A stretch of 64,000 nt of DNA from assembly GCF_005860765.1 (NCBI RefSeq), contig NZ_VCEI01000030.1, positions 248,001-312,000 on the forward strand, written 5' to 3'. This DNA comes from Dyadobacter sediminis (GTDB lineage: Bacteria; Bacteroidota; Bacteroidia; Cytophagales; Spirosomataceae). The translations under genes and the position numbers were made by a program. The notes below the pieces were generated by a model, which saw only the letters and a program-made list of their open reading frames with translations, did not search any database and was not told the origin of the DNA. This document shows, piece after piece, positions 1 through 8,666 of this stretch. Positions within the stretch are counted from its first letter, which is position 1. Every line of letters begins with the position of its first letter.

Positions 1-579
1 AGGATCAGAAAGAACACCTTTTTTCTCAAAACAATAAACCAGATTAACTTCATAACCTGCGGACATGGCCACAGCCGTTGCAGAAGCCATCGTATCGGCA
101 TTGGTATTCAGCAGCAAACCTTCGGAGCTGTATGTCAGCGGAGCAATTACGGGAACAAGGCCGCTGTTCAGCAATGCATCGATCTGCGTATTATTGACCG
201 CTTCAATATCACCTACAAACCCGTAATCAATATTTTTTACCGGCCTTTTTACCGAACGTATGATGCCGCCGTCAGCACCCGTAAGCCCGATTGCATTGCA
301 GTTTGAAGCCTGAAGCTGCGCCACCAGATTTTTATTGACAAGTCCACCATAAACCATCGTAACCACATCCAGCATCGGTTTGTCCGTAATGCGCCTTCCT
401 TCCACCATCTGCGTTTCAATATGCAGATCCGCAGCAATTTGCGTGGCAATTTTCCCTCCGCCGTGCACCAGGATTTTACGTGCGTCCAGTTTGGCAAAAT
501 CGCTTAAAAACCGGGAACATGCAGCGGGATTATCAATCACGTTGCCGCCTATTTTTATAATGTAAAGAGCCTGAGCCAT
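1..579 (-). CDS. argB: Acetylglutamate kinase, 3' part cut by window edge
   Basis: Catalyses ATP-dependent phosphorylation of N-acetylglutamate in arginine biosynthesis, in the cytoplasm. The 193 visible residues cover the N-terminal two thirds of an amino-acid kinase fold: the IIKIGG strand (residues 7-12), the HGGG phosphate loop (39-42), GRRITD (61-66) and a GLTGADGG segment (about 98-105) are all typical of ArgB. The reading frame is open at base 1, so the C-terminal part lies outside the window. The ATG at 579 is the only sensible start because it immediately precedes the first core strand. A TACCTTTG box on the same strand (614-621) gives a leader of about 35 nt. The genes to the left, probably other arg genes, are not visible. 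Confidence 0.95.
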   Translation of the reverse strand, partial: MAQALYIIKIGGNVIDNPAACSRFLSDFAKLDARKILVHGGGKIATQIAADLHIETQMVEGRRITDKPMLDVVTMVYGGLVNKNLVAQLQASNCNAIGLTGADGGIIRSVKRPVKNIDYGFVGDIEAVNNTQIDALLNSGLVPVIAPLTYSSEGLLLNTNADTMASATAVAMSAGYEVNLVYCFEKKGVLSDP

Positions 580-613
580 TAAAATAAGATTTACTTTTCT
601 GAATTTGAGGCGA

Positions 614-621
614 CAAAGGTA
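614..621 (-). promoter_or_regulatory. Bacteroidota -7 box upstream of argB
   Basis: On the minus strand this reads TACCTTTG, an exact match to the TAnnTTTG -7 element of the primary sigma factor of Bacteroidota. It lies about 35 nt upstream of the argB start. I see no clear TTG -33 box, only a T-rich stretch, so strength is unknown. Confidence 0.55.
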
Positions 622-730
622 ACAGAAACGGGATTCGGTGAGAAAGGGAATTTTAATTCGTGAATTTTTTTGGCAAAATTACGTTGACTATCCAAAGCTG
701 ACGCCTTCAGCCTATTTCCCGAACAGCAAT

Positions 731-2866
731 ATGAAACGCAGTATATTCTTATTATTAGGTATTTATCTCCTTTTTACAAATACCGTTTTTGCACAGATAC
801 AAAAAGCCAAAGCGCACTGGACGTATTCATTTTCCAAAAATGAAGTCAAAAAAGGTGAAACCGTAGACCTCATCTTTTCTGCCGTAATCGACAAAGACTG
901 GTATATGTATTCGTCGGATTTCGACCCGGATCTCGGCCCGATGCTCACAACGTTCAATTTTGAAAAGAACAATACGTTTGAAGTCGTCGGCAAACTGAAA
1001 CCGCAGAACCCGAAAACGAAATTTGAAGAAGTATGGGGCGGAAATGTGCGTTATTTTGAAAACAAAGGCGTTTTCAAGCAAACGATCAAAGTGCTCAGCG
1101 ACAATCCGGTTATAAAAGGAAGTTCGGAATATCAGACTTGCAGCCATGTTACCGGTTTGTGTATTCCGGGAAATGAAGATTTTGAATTTACAGGCTTAAA
1201 GGTTGTTGCTGCTTCTGCTCCGGTTGATAACAATACAGAGCCGGCAGTCGGAGCTACGACGCCGGCGGATAAAAGCACGACTTCTCCGGCTATCTCCACA
1301 TCCAGCGGCCCAGCGGATTCCATAGAAAAAATTGCTGCGACAAACATTGATTCCGCAACTTCTCAAACGGCTACTTCCTCAAAAGCACCTGAAATCGGCT
1401 CGGCATCCAATGCTTCCCTTAGCACAGAAGATCCTGCTGCAGGAACTTCCTTATGGGGTTTTGCGCTGGCGGCGTTTCTTTCCGGACTTGTTGCCTTGCT
1501 TACGCCCTGCGTTTTTCCGATTATTCCGATGACGGTCAGTTATTTTACCAATCAGGAGAAAGGAAAGCTGAAAGCATTTATGTACGGCATTTCTATTGTG
1601 CTTATTTATACGCTGATCGGAACTGTTGTTTCGCGGCTAAACGGCCCGGCATTTGCCAATTTCCTGAGTACGCACTGGATTCCGAACCTACTTTTTTTTG
1701 GTATATTCTTCGTTTTCGGTCTGTCTTTTCTGGGGCTTTTTGAAATTGTTTTGCCAAGCGGCTTTGTGAACAAAATGGATGCACGTGCGGATCAGGGCGG
1801 TTATGCGGGTGTTTTCTTTATGGCATTTACTTTGGTGCTGGTTTCCTTTTCCTGCACCGGCCCTATTGTCGGAAGTTTGCTTGTGGCATCGGCGGGCGGA
1901 GCGGTTGTAAAACCGATTATCGGGATGGCCGCATTTTCTTCGGCATTTGCAATTCCGTTTACCTTGTTCGCACTTTTCCCGCAATGGCTGAAATCGTTGC
2001 CAAAATCCGGCGGCTGGCTCAATACTGTTAAAGTTGTGCTTGGTTTTCTGGAACTGGCACTGGCTCTGAAATTTCTGAGCATTGCCGATCAGGTTTATCA
2101 CTGGCGGTTGCTGGACCGGGAAATTTACCTTGCTTTCTGGATCGTGATTTTTTCTATGCTGGGCTTTTATCTTTTGGGCAAAATCAGGACACCGCACGAT
2201 TCGGTTGTAGAAAAAGTGAGTGTTCCCAAACTGTTGCTTTCCATTGTTACGTTTACATTCGTTGTTTATATGATCCCGGGAATGTGGGGCGCGCCGCTGA
2301 AAGCATTGGCCGGCTATCTTCCGCCGCAGTCTACATTGGATTTTGATCTTGGAAAAAGAACAGCCGGCATTGCGCCATCGGCTGTTTCCGGAGAAGCCCG
2401 CAAGTATGCCGATCTTTTTCACTTGCCGCATGAACTGGAAGGTTTCTTTGATTACAAAGATGCGCTCGCTTATGCCAAAAAGGTCAACAAGCCCGTTTTT
2501 ATCGATTTTACAGGTCATGGTTGTGTAAACTGCCGCGAAATGGAAGCGCGTGTCTGGGTTGATCCCGCCGTGCAGCAACGTCTCAGAAATGATTACGTGA
2601 TCGTTGCACTTTATGTGGATGATAAAACAGAACTTCCTGAATCGCAATGGTATACTTCCAAATACGACAATAAAGTTAAAAAAACGATCGGTGCGCAGAA
2701 TGCTGATCTTCAGATTGTAAAATATAATAACAACGCACAGCCGCATTACTGCCTTGTTGACCATAATGGAAACCTGCTCGTAGCACCCAAAAATTACGAT
2801 CTGGACCCAGCCAAATTTGCTTCGTTTCTCGACAGCGGAAAAGATGCATTTGGAAAAGCAATGTAA
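731..2866 (+). CDS. dsbD: Thiol:disulfide interchange protein DsbD
   Basis: Inner-membrane electron conduit that passes reductant from cytoplasmic thioredoxin to periplasmic thiol proteins, used in disulfide isomerisation and cytochrome c maturation. The 711 residues show a signal peptide (MKRSIFLLLGIYLLF...VFAQ), an N-terminal DsbD-alpha-like domain, a Ser/Thr/Ala-rich linker (about 160-240), a polytopic CcdA-like core with redox cysteines C260 (TPCVFP) and C375 (SFSCTGP), and a C-terminal thioredoxin-like domain with C598-V-N-C601. The frame is open upstream to 638, but the ATG at 731 is chosen because it starts directly at the signal peptide; the earlier 31 residues do not look like protein of this family. 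All expected cysteines are present. Confidence 0.93.
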   Translation: MKRSIFLLLGIYLLFTNTVFAQIQKAKAHWTYSFSKNEVKKGETVDLIFSAVIDKDWYMYSSDFDPDLGPMLTTFNFEKNNTFEVVGKLKPQNPKTKFEEVWGGNVRYFENKGVFKQTIKVLSDNPVIKGSSEYQTCSHVTGLCIPGNEDFEFTGLKVVAASAPVDNNTEPAVGATTPADKSTTSPAISTSSGPADSIEKIAATNIDSATSQTATSSKAPEIGSASNASLSTEDPAAGTSLWGFALAAFLSGLVALLTPCVFPIIPMTVSYFTNQEKGKLKAFMYGISIVLIYTLIGTVVSRLNGPAFANFLSTHWIPNLLFFGIFFVFGLSFLGLFEIVLPSGFVNKMDARADQGGYAGVFFMAFTLVLVSFSCTGPIVGSLLVASAGGAVVKPIIGMAAFSSAFAIPFTLFALFPQWLKSLPKSGGWLNTVKVVLGFLELALALKFLSIADQVYHWRLLDREIYLAFWIVIFSMLGFYLLGKIRTPHDSVVEKVSVPKLLLSIVTFTFVVYMIPGMWGAPLKALAGYLPPQSTLDFDLGKRTAGIAPSAVSGEARKYADLFHLPHELEGFFDYKDALAYAKKVNKPVFIDFTGHGCVNCREMEARVWVDPAVQQRLRNDYVIVALYVDDKTELPESQWYTSKYDNKVKKTIGAQNADLQIVKYNNNAQPHYCLVDHNGNLLVAPKNYDLDPAKFASFLDSGKDAFGKAM

Positions 2867-3007
2867 TTTGTGCGTAAAGAATTACAGCTGTGTCTTCACA
2901 GCATGTTAAATTTTTACCAAGCATTTACTAAATGCCGATATATTTTGCAGGATTATGGCTTATTTGAAGGTTCTTTGTGATCTTCTTATAAACCCGTTTG
3001 AAAACCA

Positions 3008-5488
3008 ATGACAAAACTTTGGTCGCTCGCATTTCTTCTGTTTTCTTCCTTTACATTAGTTGCGCAAAACTTCCGTCCGCCTGCAGTTCCGCTTGTTACC
3101 GTTGATCCTTATACAAGCGTATGGTCATTTGGTGATTCGCTCAATGGCTCGGTTACCAAACACTGGACCGGAAAACCGCATCCGATGGATGGCCTCATCC
3201 GCGTGGACGGAAAAACATACCGCTTTCTCGGAGCTGCCAATCCGCAGCTGAAAACCATTGTTCCTGTTGCGAAAGAAACCGGCTACACGGCAAAATACAC
3301 GGTTTCTGATCCGGGTGAAAACTGGTTTAAGGAAAACTACAATTCGGCTGCATGGAAAGCCGGGCAAGCGCCGTTTGGCACCAAAGACCGTAATGACAAC
3401 ATGCTGAAAACCGGAACCGTTTTCCCGAATGAAGTATGGTACCGCCGCGAGTTTACATTAACCGATGCCAATTTGGAAAAAGCCGGCCTGAATATTTTCC
3501 ATGACGATGATGTAAAAGTATATATCAACGGCATTTCCGCTTATGAATGTTCGCCTTGCTTTACGGGTGATTACGAACTGAAACCCATGAGCGAAGCTGC
3601 CCGTAAATCGCTTAAAAAAGGAAAGAATGTGCTGGCCGCTTATTGCAAAAACGGCGCAGGCCCCGGCTACATTGACATTGGCATTGTGGATGAAAAAGCA
3701 CCGAAAGGCGGTAACATCATTCTTTCTGCGAGGCAAACCGGATTCGAAATGAAAGCCACCCAAACCATTTACGAATTTGAAGCCGGGCCTGTTCATCTGA
3801 CTGCAAAGTTTGTAGCTCCACTGATTATGAGCAACCTCGAACTGCTTTCCAGGCCTGTAAATTATGTTGTATATGACGTAAAATCCAGCGACGGCAAAGC
3901 CCATGACGTTCAGATTCTTCATGCCGTTTCAGGTTTGTGGGCAGTGAACGATTACAGTCAGGAAGTTACAGGAAAATCCGCCAGTGCAAATGGCTTGCTG
4001 ATGCTTTCTCTGAACAATAAAGAACAGAAATTACTTGCCCGCAAAGGAGATGACGTTCGTATTGACTGGGGTCAGGCTTACTTATCCGCACCTACAAGCT
4101 ATGCAAAAAGCTTCAGAATGGGCGCTTCGGCGGATCTTATCCAAATTTTTAAGGAAAACGGCAAGCTGAACAACGTCTTTCAGGAAATAGGAAATGCGGC
4201 TTCCACATCCATGGCCCTTGTGCTGGATGCCGGTGCTGTAACCGGTGAGAACAAGTCGTTTCATGCCATGCTGGGTTATGATGACGGCTATTCAGTTCAG
4301 TATTTTGGCAAAAACCTGCGGCCGTGGTGGAATAAGGACGGGAACAAAACAATTCAGAACGAGCTGAAAAATGCAGAAGACGACTTTTCCAAAATTCTTC
4401 AGATGTGTGCAGAAACGGACAAAACGATCTATGATGATGCATTGAAAGCCGGCGGAAAGGAATATGCCGAACTTTGCGTGTTGGCTTATCGCCAGGCGAT
4501 TGCAGCACATAAGCTGGTTGCCGATCAGGATGGGACGCCTTTGTTTTTTTCAAAGGAAAATTTCAGTAACGGATCCATTGGTACGGTGGACATTACGTAT
4601 CCTTCTGCGCCTTTGTTCCTGCTTTACAATCCGGTTTTGCTGAAAGGAATGATGGAACCGATCTTTTACTATTCCGAAAGTGGAAAATGGACAAAGCCGT
4701 TTGCAGCACACGATGTTGGAACCTATCCGCTTGCCAATGGCCAGACTTACGGCGAAGACATGCCCGTAGAAGAATCAGGCAACATGCTCATTCTGACTTA
4801 TGCGATTTGTAAAGCTGAAAACAATAACGACTTTGCCAAAAAGCACTGGAAAGTACTTACAACGTGGGCGAATTACTTAAAAAAAGAAGGTTTTGATCCT
4901 GCGAACCAGCTTTGTACAGATGATTTTGCCGGACATCTGGCCCGAAATGCAAACTTGTCCATTAAAGCCATTATGGGGCTGGCCTCTTATGCAAAAATGG
5001 CCGAGCAGCTTGGCGACACCAAGGAAGCAGCGGAAGTAAATGCATTGGTGAAAGAATTTGCAGCAAAATGGATGGATCTCGCAGACAGCGGTGATCACTA
5101 TGCGCTGACTTTCGATAACAAAAATTCATGGAGCCAAAAATACAATCTGGTCTGGGATAAGCTGCTTGCACTGAACGTGTTTCCAACAACGGTTGCCGAA
5201 AAAGAAATCAACTATTACCTTACCAAACAGCAGCCTTTCGGATTGCCGCTCGACAGCCGCAAAACTTATTCCAAATCCGACTGGATTGTCTGGACTGCAA
5301 CACTGGCTCAAAATCAGAGCGATTTTAATGCCCTTATCAAGCCCATTTACAAATATGCGATGGAAACGCCCGACCGCATTCCACTCTCCGACTGGCACGA
5401 AACGGTGAACGGAAAGTCCGTAGGATTTCGCGCACGATCTGTTGTCGGCGGGTACTGGATGAAAGTTTTGGGCGAAAGATGGAAGTAG
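3008..5488 (+). CDS. Secreted DUF4965/DUF1793 (glutaminase A-like) protein
   Basis: An 826-residue exported protein. A signal peptide (MTKLWSLAFLLFSSFTLVAQ) is followed by the N-terminal DUF4964 segment (PPAVPLVTVDPYTSVW, near residue 25), a DUF5127-like beta domain, and a C-terminal all-alpha glycosidase-like region (DUF4965/DUF1793, residues about 480-826, with DMPVEESGNML). Fungal members are called glutaminase A, but activity in Bacteroidota is mostly untested and the fold resembles glycoside-hydrolase alpha/alpha toroids, so either an amidase or a carbohydrate role is possible. It stands alone with no SusC/D partners. A small inverted repeat (GCATTT-act-AAATGC, 2921-2935) lies upstream and could be an operator. 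Confidence 0.85.
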   Translation: MTKLWSLAFLLFSSFTLVAQNFRPPAVPLVTVDPYTSVWSFGDSLNGSVTKHWTGKPHPMDGLIRVDGKTYRFLGAANPQLKTIVPVAKETGYTAKYTVSDPGENWFKENYNSAAWKAGQAPFGTKDRNDNMLKTGTVFPNEVWYRREFTLTDANLEKAGLNIFHDDDVKVYINGISAYECSPCFTGDYELKPMSEAARKSLKKGKNVLAAYCKNGAGPGYIDIGIVDEKAPKGGNIILSARQTGFEMKATQTIYEFEAGPVHLTAKFVAPLIMSNLELLSRPVNYVVYDVKSSDGKAHDVQILHAVSGLWAVNDYSQEVTGKSASANGLLMLSLNNKEQKLLARKGDDVRIDWGQAYLSAPTSYAKSFRMGASADLIQIFKENGKLNNVFQEIGNAASTSMALVLDAGAVTGENKSFHAMLGYDDGYSVQYFGKNLRPWWNKDGNKTIQNELKNAEDDFSKILQMCAETDKTIYDDALKAGGKEYAELCVLAYRQAIAAHKLVADQDGTPLFFSKENFSNGSIGTVDITYPSAPLFLLYNPVLLKGMMEPIFYYSESGKWTKPFAAHDVGTYPLANGQTYGEDMPVEESGNMLILTYAICKAENNNDFAKKHWKVLTTWANYLKKEGFDPANQLCTDDFAGHLARNANLSIKAIMGLASYAKMAEQLGDTKEAAEVNALVKEFAAKWMDLADSGDHYALTFDNKNSWSQKYNLVWDKLLALNVFPTTVAEKEINYYLTKQQPFGLPLDSRKTYSKSDWIVWTATLAQNQSDFNALIKPIYKYAMETPDRIPLSDWHETVNGKSVGFRARSVVGGYWMKVLGERWK

Positions 5489-5541
5489 AAAATTGAAAGA
5501 AAAGGCATTGTATCCGTTCACAATTAATTAATCTGAAACCT

Positions 5542-5907
5542 ATGGAAATGCTTGGAAAAATCCTCGTTGGCCTTGTTGCGCTTGAACATCTTTACATTTT
5601 GTATATCGAAATGTTTGCATGGGAAACGAAAGGCAAGGAAACGTTTAAGGGTTCGCTGACGCCGGAACTCTTCAGTCCCACAAAGGTATTGGCTGCAAAT
5701 CAGGGTTTGTACAACGGATTTCTGGCTGCAGGATTAATCTGGACGTTTTTCATTACGGATCACAACTGGGCTTTTTACATTGCCGTTTTCTTTCTGACCT
5801 GCGTCATTGTAGCCGGCATTTACGGAGCATTAACGGCAAGCAAGAAGATTTTTTTTGTGCAGGCTTTGCCTGCGCTTGTGGCATTGGTTGTTTTGCATTT
5901 CAGGTGA
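5542..5907 (+). CDS. DUF1304 family membrane protein
   Basis: A 121-residue integral membrane protein with about four hydrophobic helices. The N-terminal pattern ALEHLYILYIEMFAWET is characteristic of DUF1304; function is unknown. ATG at 5542 is used; an in-frame ATG six bases later is equally possible. It follows the DUF4965 gene by 53 bases on the same strand but with no functional link I can name. It marks the left border of the AT-rich accessory island. Confidence 0.85.
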   Translation: MEMLGKILVGLVALEHLYILYIEMFAWETKGKETFKGSLTPELFSPTKVLAANQGLYNGFLAAGLIWTFFITDHNWAFYIAVFFLTCVIVAGIYGALTASKKIFFVQALPALVALVVLHFR

Positions 5908-5997
5908 AGAACTGGAACTGAAATGCTGAAATGAAATTTTTCAGTAATTACATACGAAAAGCTGTAAACTTGTTTTTGCAAGCTTAAAAATCAATTT

Positions 5998-6038
5998 ATC
6001 CTTGTAAATTTAACGTCGGGTGTTAAATTTACAAGGAT
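5998..6038. repeat. Perfect 17-bp inverted repeat, 7-nt loop
   Basis: Left arm ATCCTTGTAAATTTAAC (5998-6014), loop 6015-6021, right arm GTTAAATTTACAAGGAT (6022-6038). It sits between the converging DUF1304 gene and the 274-aa gene. There is no flanking T-run on either side, so it is a poor classical terminator. It could be a cruciform, an operator, a stabilising 3' hairpin or the scar of an inserted element at the island boundary. Confidence 0.85.
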
Positions 6039-6106
6039 GATTGAACGAGAATTACAATTATAATGAAAGTCGTTCCTCTTGAAAAAACAAATATATTTCT
6101 CTTGAA

Positions 6107-6931
6107 TTAGAATAAGCTCAATTGTGCCGTTTTCATCGGATGAAAAGTTCCGATTATAATAAATGGATTCAATCCCACATTATGGTATTCTCTTGTAGTT
6201 CCTAAAAACAAATACAAGTCCTTTGTTTTGGCAAAATCGTCAAAATATTTCTTCCTCACATCTTCACAGGCTTTTTGCTCATTTCCTTCATATTTGTCGA
6301 GCATTCTCCAGTATAATGCACCAATTTCCCAATCTTCGATCATCAATGTTCTTTCCTTTCCATCTTCGCTTGTAAACTTGTAAGAAAATTTAAAGGGAAG
6401 TTTTTGAACAACCTCAAACGGATTTTCTGAATTTTTGAATAAATCCAACTGTCTTGCCTTTGCTTTTAAGGCTTCGAGCTTATGCTTATCCCAAGTACGT
6501 GCAGAATTCTCAATCGTAAAATCTATAACTTCTTTGGGTTTGAAAACGGCAAGTGAAATGCATTGCTTTGGATCTTTTGCCCTGGCAATCAATTCTGTCA
6601 TGTTGGTATAAACATTTTTAAGCACAACTTCTTTTCTAAGCCGCCAAGTGCCTTTTTCGGAATCGATATTTCCTATGATTTTAAAAGGTGAATCAATAGA
6701 TTTTGGCTTGTAGCTTTCAGGACGAAAGTCGGAAGTGTTCTTTTCCAGATCTATTTCAATCCAGTCATATTTGCTATACTGCTTGTCATATTGCAGTTTC
6801 CGAAAAGGAATCGGATAAATTCTAACCCAGTTTCCATTTTCAAGAAAGCCTGCCGTGCAAACCAGTTCATCATATTTATTTGATAGTGTGGGATAAGTTT
6901 TGACCGTAATCAAAACCTTTGTTAGTGCCAT
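6107..6931 (-). CDS. Conserved unknown protein with two beta-clamp motifs
   Basis: A 274-residue soluble protein that I cannot assign to a named family. It opens with a strand-rich domain (LTKVLITVKTYPTLS..., then WVRIYPIPFRKL near 35-46), followed by a charged helical middle and a C-terminal segment with GTTREYHNVGLNPFIIIGTF. Two pentapeptides match the bacterial beta-sliding-clamp consensus QL(S/D)LF: QLDLF at 161-165 and QLSLF as the last five residues (270-274). No signal peptide or membrane segment is seen. Its start is separated by one base from the stop of the DUF488 gene, so the two are almost surely cotranscribed and work together. Base composition is visibly more AT-rich than the neighbours, suggesting acquisition by transfer. 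A role on DNA or at the replisome is inference. Confidence 0.8.
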   Translation of the reverse strand: MALTKVLITVKTYPTLSNKYDELVCTAGFLENGNWVRIYPIPFRKLQYDKQYSKYDWIEIDLEKNTSDFRPESYKPKSIDSPFKIIGNIDSEKGTWRLRKEVVLKNVYTNMTELIARAKDPKQCISLAVFKPKEVIDFTIENSARTWDKHKLEALKAKARQLDLFKNSENPFEVVQKLPFKFSYKFTSEDGKERTLMIEDWEIGALYWRMLDKYEGNEQKACEDVRKKYFDDFAKTKDLYLFLGTTREYHNVGLNPFIIIGTFHPMKTAQLSLF

Positions 6932-6932
6932 T

Positions 6933-7817
6933 CTAGATATGTTTTAATTCATAGTTCCATTCAGGAAATCTGGTAATTGCTTCTGCTAAATGTTTACGGT
7001 GGCACTGACAAATATTTGCTTCAAAGCAAGTTAATGCAACCCGCTTCTTTTCTTTCAGTAAATTCAGAATTTGTTCCTGCTGACTTCCTGTCTTTTGTAA
7101 ATTTTGTTTCTTATAAATTTCAAAAAGGCTATCGTAATCCTTTTGCGTATTAAGCTTCTGCCGTTGATCCGATTGAATTCCAACTTCCGGAATATGCATG
7201 TATTCAATATTCAGATTTTCACAAAAGGTTTTTAACTGCTTTTTAGAAAATCCAAACTTCATACTTACCGGATTATTTCTGACATCAATCAAAATTCTCA
7301 CATCATTTTTAATCAGTCTGTTAAGATATTCTTCCAGGGAAATTCCTTCATATCCGATTGTAAACAAAACTGTTTGGTCATTTATCGGCTTTGCTTTTAA
7401 GACGTTTTGAAGTTGTTCCCAAGTCAAAATTTCCTTTGCTTTTACACTGTTGATAGCGTAATACTGATAATTCAGATATGTCAATTTAGTTAAAGAATCT
7501 GCTGTCAAATTGCCATAACTACTCTTGACATCAATCAAGATCTGTTTATCATTTTCATTCAATGACTTAATGTAATCTTCAGTGTCAACTTTGGTGTAAC
7601 TTGTCTTATTGTCGAGTAGTTGTCCATGCCTGACCATGGCCATAAGATCCGCATTGGCTGAAAATGAATAGCAACCATATTTGTATGGAACAAAGTCATA
7701 ATTGCGGTTTACTTGTTTTTCTGTAAAAAGGAAAAGTAACTTTTGCAAGGATACTTTAGGCAAATTCCCCTCAAAGATTTGCAGTAAGGCTAATATGATT
7801 TTTCGTCTGTAGAACAT
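6933..7817 (-). CDS. SocA/Panacea-like N-terminus fused to DUF488
   Basis: A 294-residue protein in two parts. Residues 1-140 resemble the SocA/Panacea helical domain (KVSLQKLLFLF at 21-31, then YDFVPYKYGCYSFS), a fold found as antitoxin or adaptor; this is a by-eye assignment. Residues about 150-294 are DUF488: TIGYEG (153-158), ILIDVRNNP (175-183), and a C-terminal CFEANICQCHRKHLAEA with the family's conserved CHR at 272-274. DUF488 has no established activity, although its Cys/His pattern suggests a catalytic or metal site. It is the first gene of a two-gene unit with the clamp-motif protein and is divergent from the RNA-repeat array. AT-rich, like its partner. Confidence 0.8.
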   Translation of the reverse strand: MFYRRKIILALLQIFEGNLPKVSLQKLLFLFTEKQVNRNYDFVPYKYGCYSFSANADLMAMVRHGQLLDNKTSYTKVDTEDYIKSLNENDKQILIDVKSSYGNLTADSLTKLTYLNYQYYAINSVKAKEILTWEQLQNVLKAKPINDQTVLFTIGYEGISLEEYLNRLIKNDVRILIDVRNNPVSMKFGFSKKQLKTFCENLNIEYMHIPEVGIQSDQRQKLNTQKDYDSLFEIYKKQNLQKTGSQQEQILNLLKEKKRVALTCFEANICQCHRKHLAEAITRFPEWNYELKHI

Positions 7818-7934
7818 TCTCCAAAGCTAAGAAAATCGTAAAGAAGAGTTTAAAAGTTTGTATGAGATTTACCAATAGGCACGCCTTACTTATCCAAATA
7901 CCAAGTTTCAACTTGCATGTCTCCAAACACTTTT

Positions 7935-8070
7935 CGAATATTCGCATTCCTAATAAAACACGAAACAATGAAAAATCTTGCAAGTATTGCCCTGTTATGG
8001 TGTGGGTGCGGCGAAAGCCCCCCGAGCGCTGATAATGGCGTTAGGACACCTTAGGCAGGGCATTTTTTTA
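7935..8070 (+). ncRNA. Candidate structured RNA / leader, copy 1
   Basis: Outer stem TGCCCTG (7988-7994) with CAGGGCA (8056-8062), followed by a T-run; inner stem GGTGT (7999-8003) with ACACC (8046-8050); hairpin GGC-GAAA-GCC (8010-8019) with a GNRA tetraloop; variable hairpin AGCGC (8025-8029) with GCGTT (8038-8042). The block upstream contains CGAATATTCG (7935-7944) just after a weak -7-like element. A 28-codon ORF (7968-8054) begins MKNLASIALLWCGCGES and overlaps the whole fold. The exact 5' end is a guess. Could be an independent small RNA or a transcription attenuator. Confidence 0.6.
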
Positions 8071-8087
8071 TCCTAAAACATTATCCA

Positions 8088-8146
8088 ATGAACAACCAAC
8101 ATACAGTCCGACTTAAATGGCTGAAAACCTCTGGGAAATCTCCTGA
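8088..8146 (+). pseudogene. Decayed fragment of the 78-aa ORF
   Basis: After the T-run of copy 1, ATGAACAACCAACATAC resembles the first bases of the 78-aa gene at 8691, and then, after loss of roughly 65 internal bases, AGTCCGACTTAAATGGCTGA and AAACCTCTGGGAAAT match its SPAEMAENLWEI segment. A GAA codon has become TAA. This shows that the 78-aa ORF belonged to the duplicated unit and was lost from this copy. Confidence 0.7.
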
Positions 8147-8229
8147 TCTCAACTTTCATTCAATTTACCAATCGGCACACCTTACTTATCCAAAGGCTAA
8201 CTTTCAATTTGCATTTCTCCCCTACCTTC

Positions 8230-8366
8230 TGAATATTCGCATTCCCAACAAAAACATGTAAAATGAAAAATCTAGCAAGTATTGCCCTGCTATGGTGCGG
8301 ATGCGGCGAAAGCCTTCCGGATGCCTCGTTTCGTGTGCATTAGGACACCTCAGGCAGGGCATTTTC
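8230..8366 (+). ncRNA. Candidate structured RNA / leader, copy 2
   Basis: Outer stem TGCCCTG (8283-8289) with CAGGGCA (8355-8361); inner stem GGTG (8294-8297) with CACC (8346-8349); GGC-GAAA-GCC hairpin (8305-8314); variable hairpin ATGC (8321-8324) with GCAT (8337-8340), which differs in sequence from copies 1 and 3 but still pairs. Only four Ts follow the outer stem, so termination should be weaker than in copies 1 and 3. The embedded ORF (8263-8343) encodes 26 residues beginning MKNLASIALLWCGCGES. The tail after 8370 has no recognisable gene. Confidence 0.6.
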
Positions 8367-8525
8367 ATATTATTGACATTCTGAGACGCGGCAAATTGGC
8401 AAAACTACTTGCATTTCAAATTGCAAATAGGGTTCTTTGTAAACCAGAATTCTGCCTCAATTAGCCATCGGCATCTTTCACTTATCCAAAGGCAAAGTTT
8501 CCACTTGCATTTTTCCCGCTACTTT

Positions 8526-8666
8526 CGAATATTCGCATTCCCAATTAAGTAGCGTGAAATATGAAAAATCTAGCAAGTATTGCCCTGTTATGGTGTGGAT
8601 CAGGCGAAAGCCCCTGAGCGCTTTCACGGGCGCGGGACACCTAAGACAGGGCACTTTTTAATTTTT
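8526..8666 (+). ncRNA. Candidate structured RNA / leader, copy 3
   Basis: Outer stem TGCCCTGT (8581-8588) with ACAGGGCA (8646-8653), then CTTTTTAATTTTT; inner stem GGTGT (8592-8596) with ACACC (8637-8641); GGC-GAAA-GCC hairpin (8603-8612); variable hairpin GCGC (8618-8621) with GCGC (8630-8633). Upstream, TACTTTCG (8520-8527) is one base off the TAnnTTTG -7 box, and CGAATATTCG (8526-8535) is a palindrome shared with the other units. The embedded ORF (8561-8617) is only 18 codons. The terminator-like stem ends 25-40 bases before the 78-aa gene, the geometry expected of an attenuator. Confidence 0.62.

Noticed and set aside
1688..2764. Long antisense frame (358 codons) opposite dsbD
   Set aside because: It lies wholly inside a well-supported gene, shows no domain and has shadow-like Lys/Arg/Phe-rich composition.
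7771..7983. 70-codon leftward frame over the first repeat unit
   Set aside because: It overlaps the DUF488 start and the promoter block shared by the three units; the frame is not kept in the other copies.
8282..8464. 60-codon frame in repeat unit 2
   Set aside because: Different frame from the shared leader ORF and not conserved in units 1 and 3.
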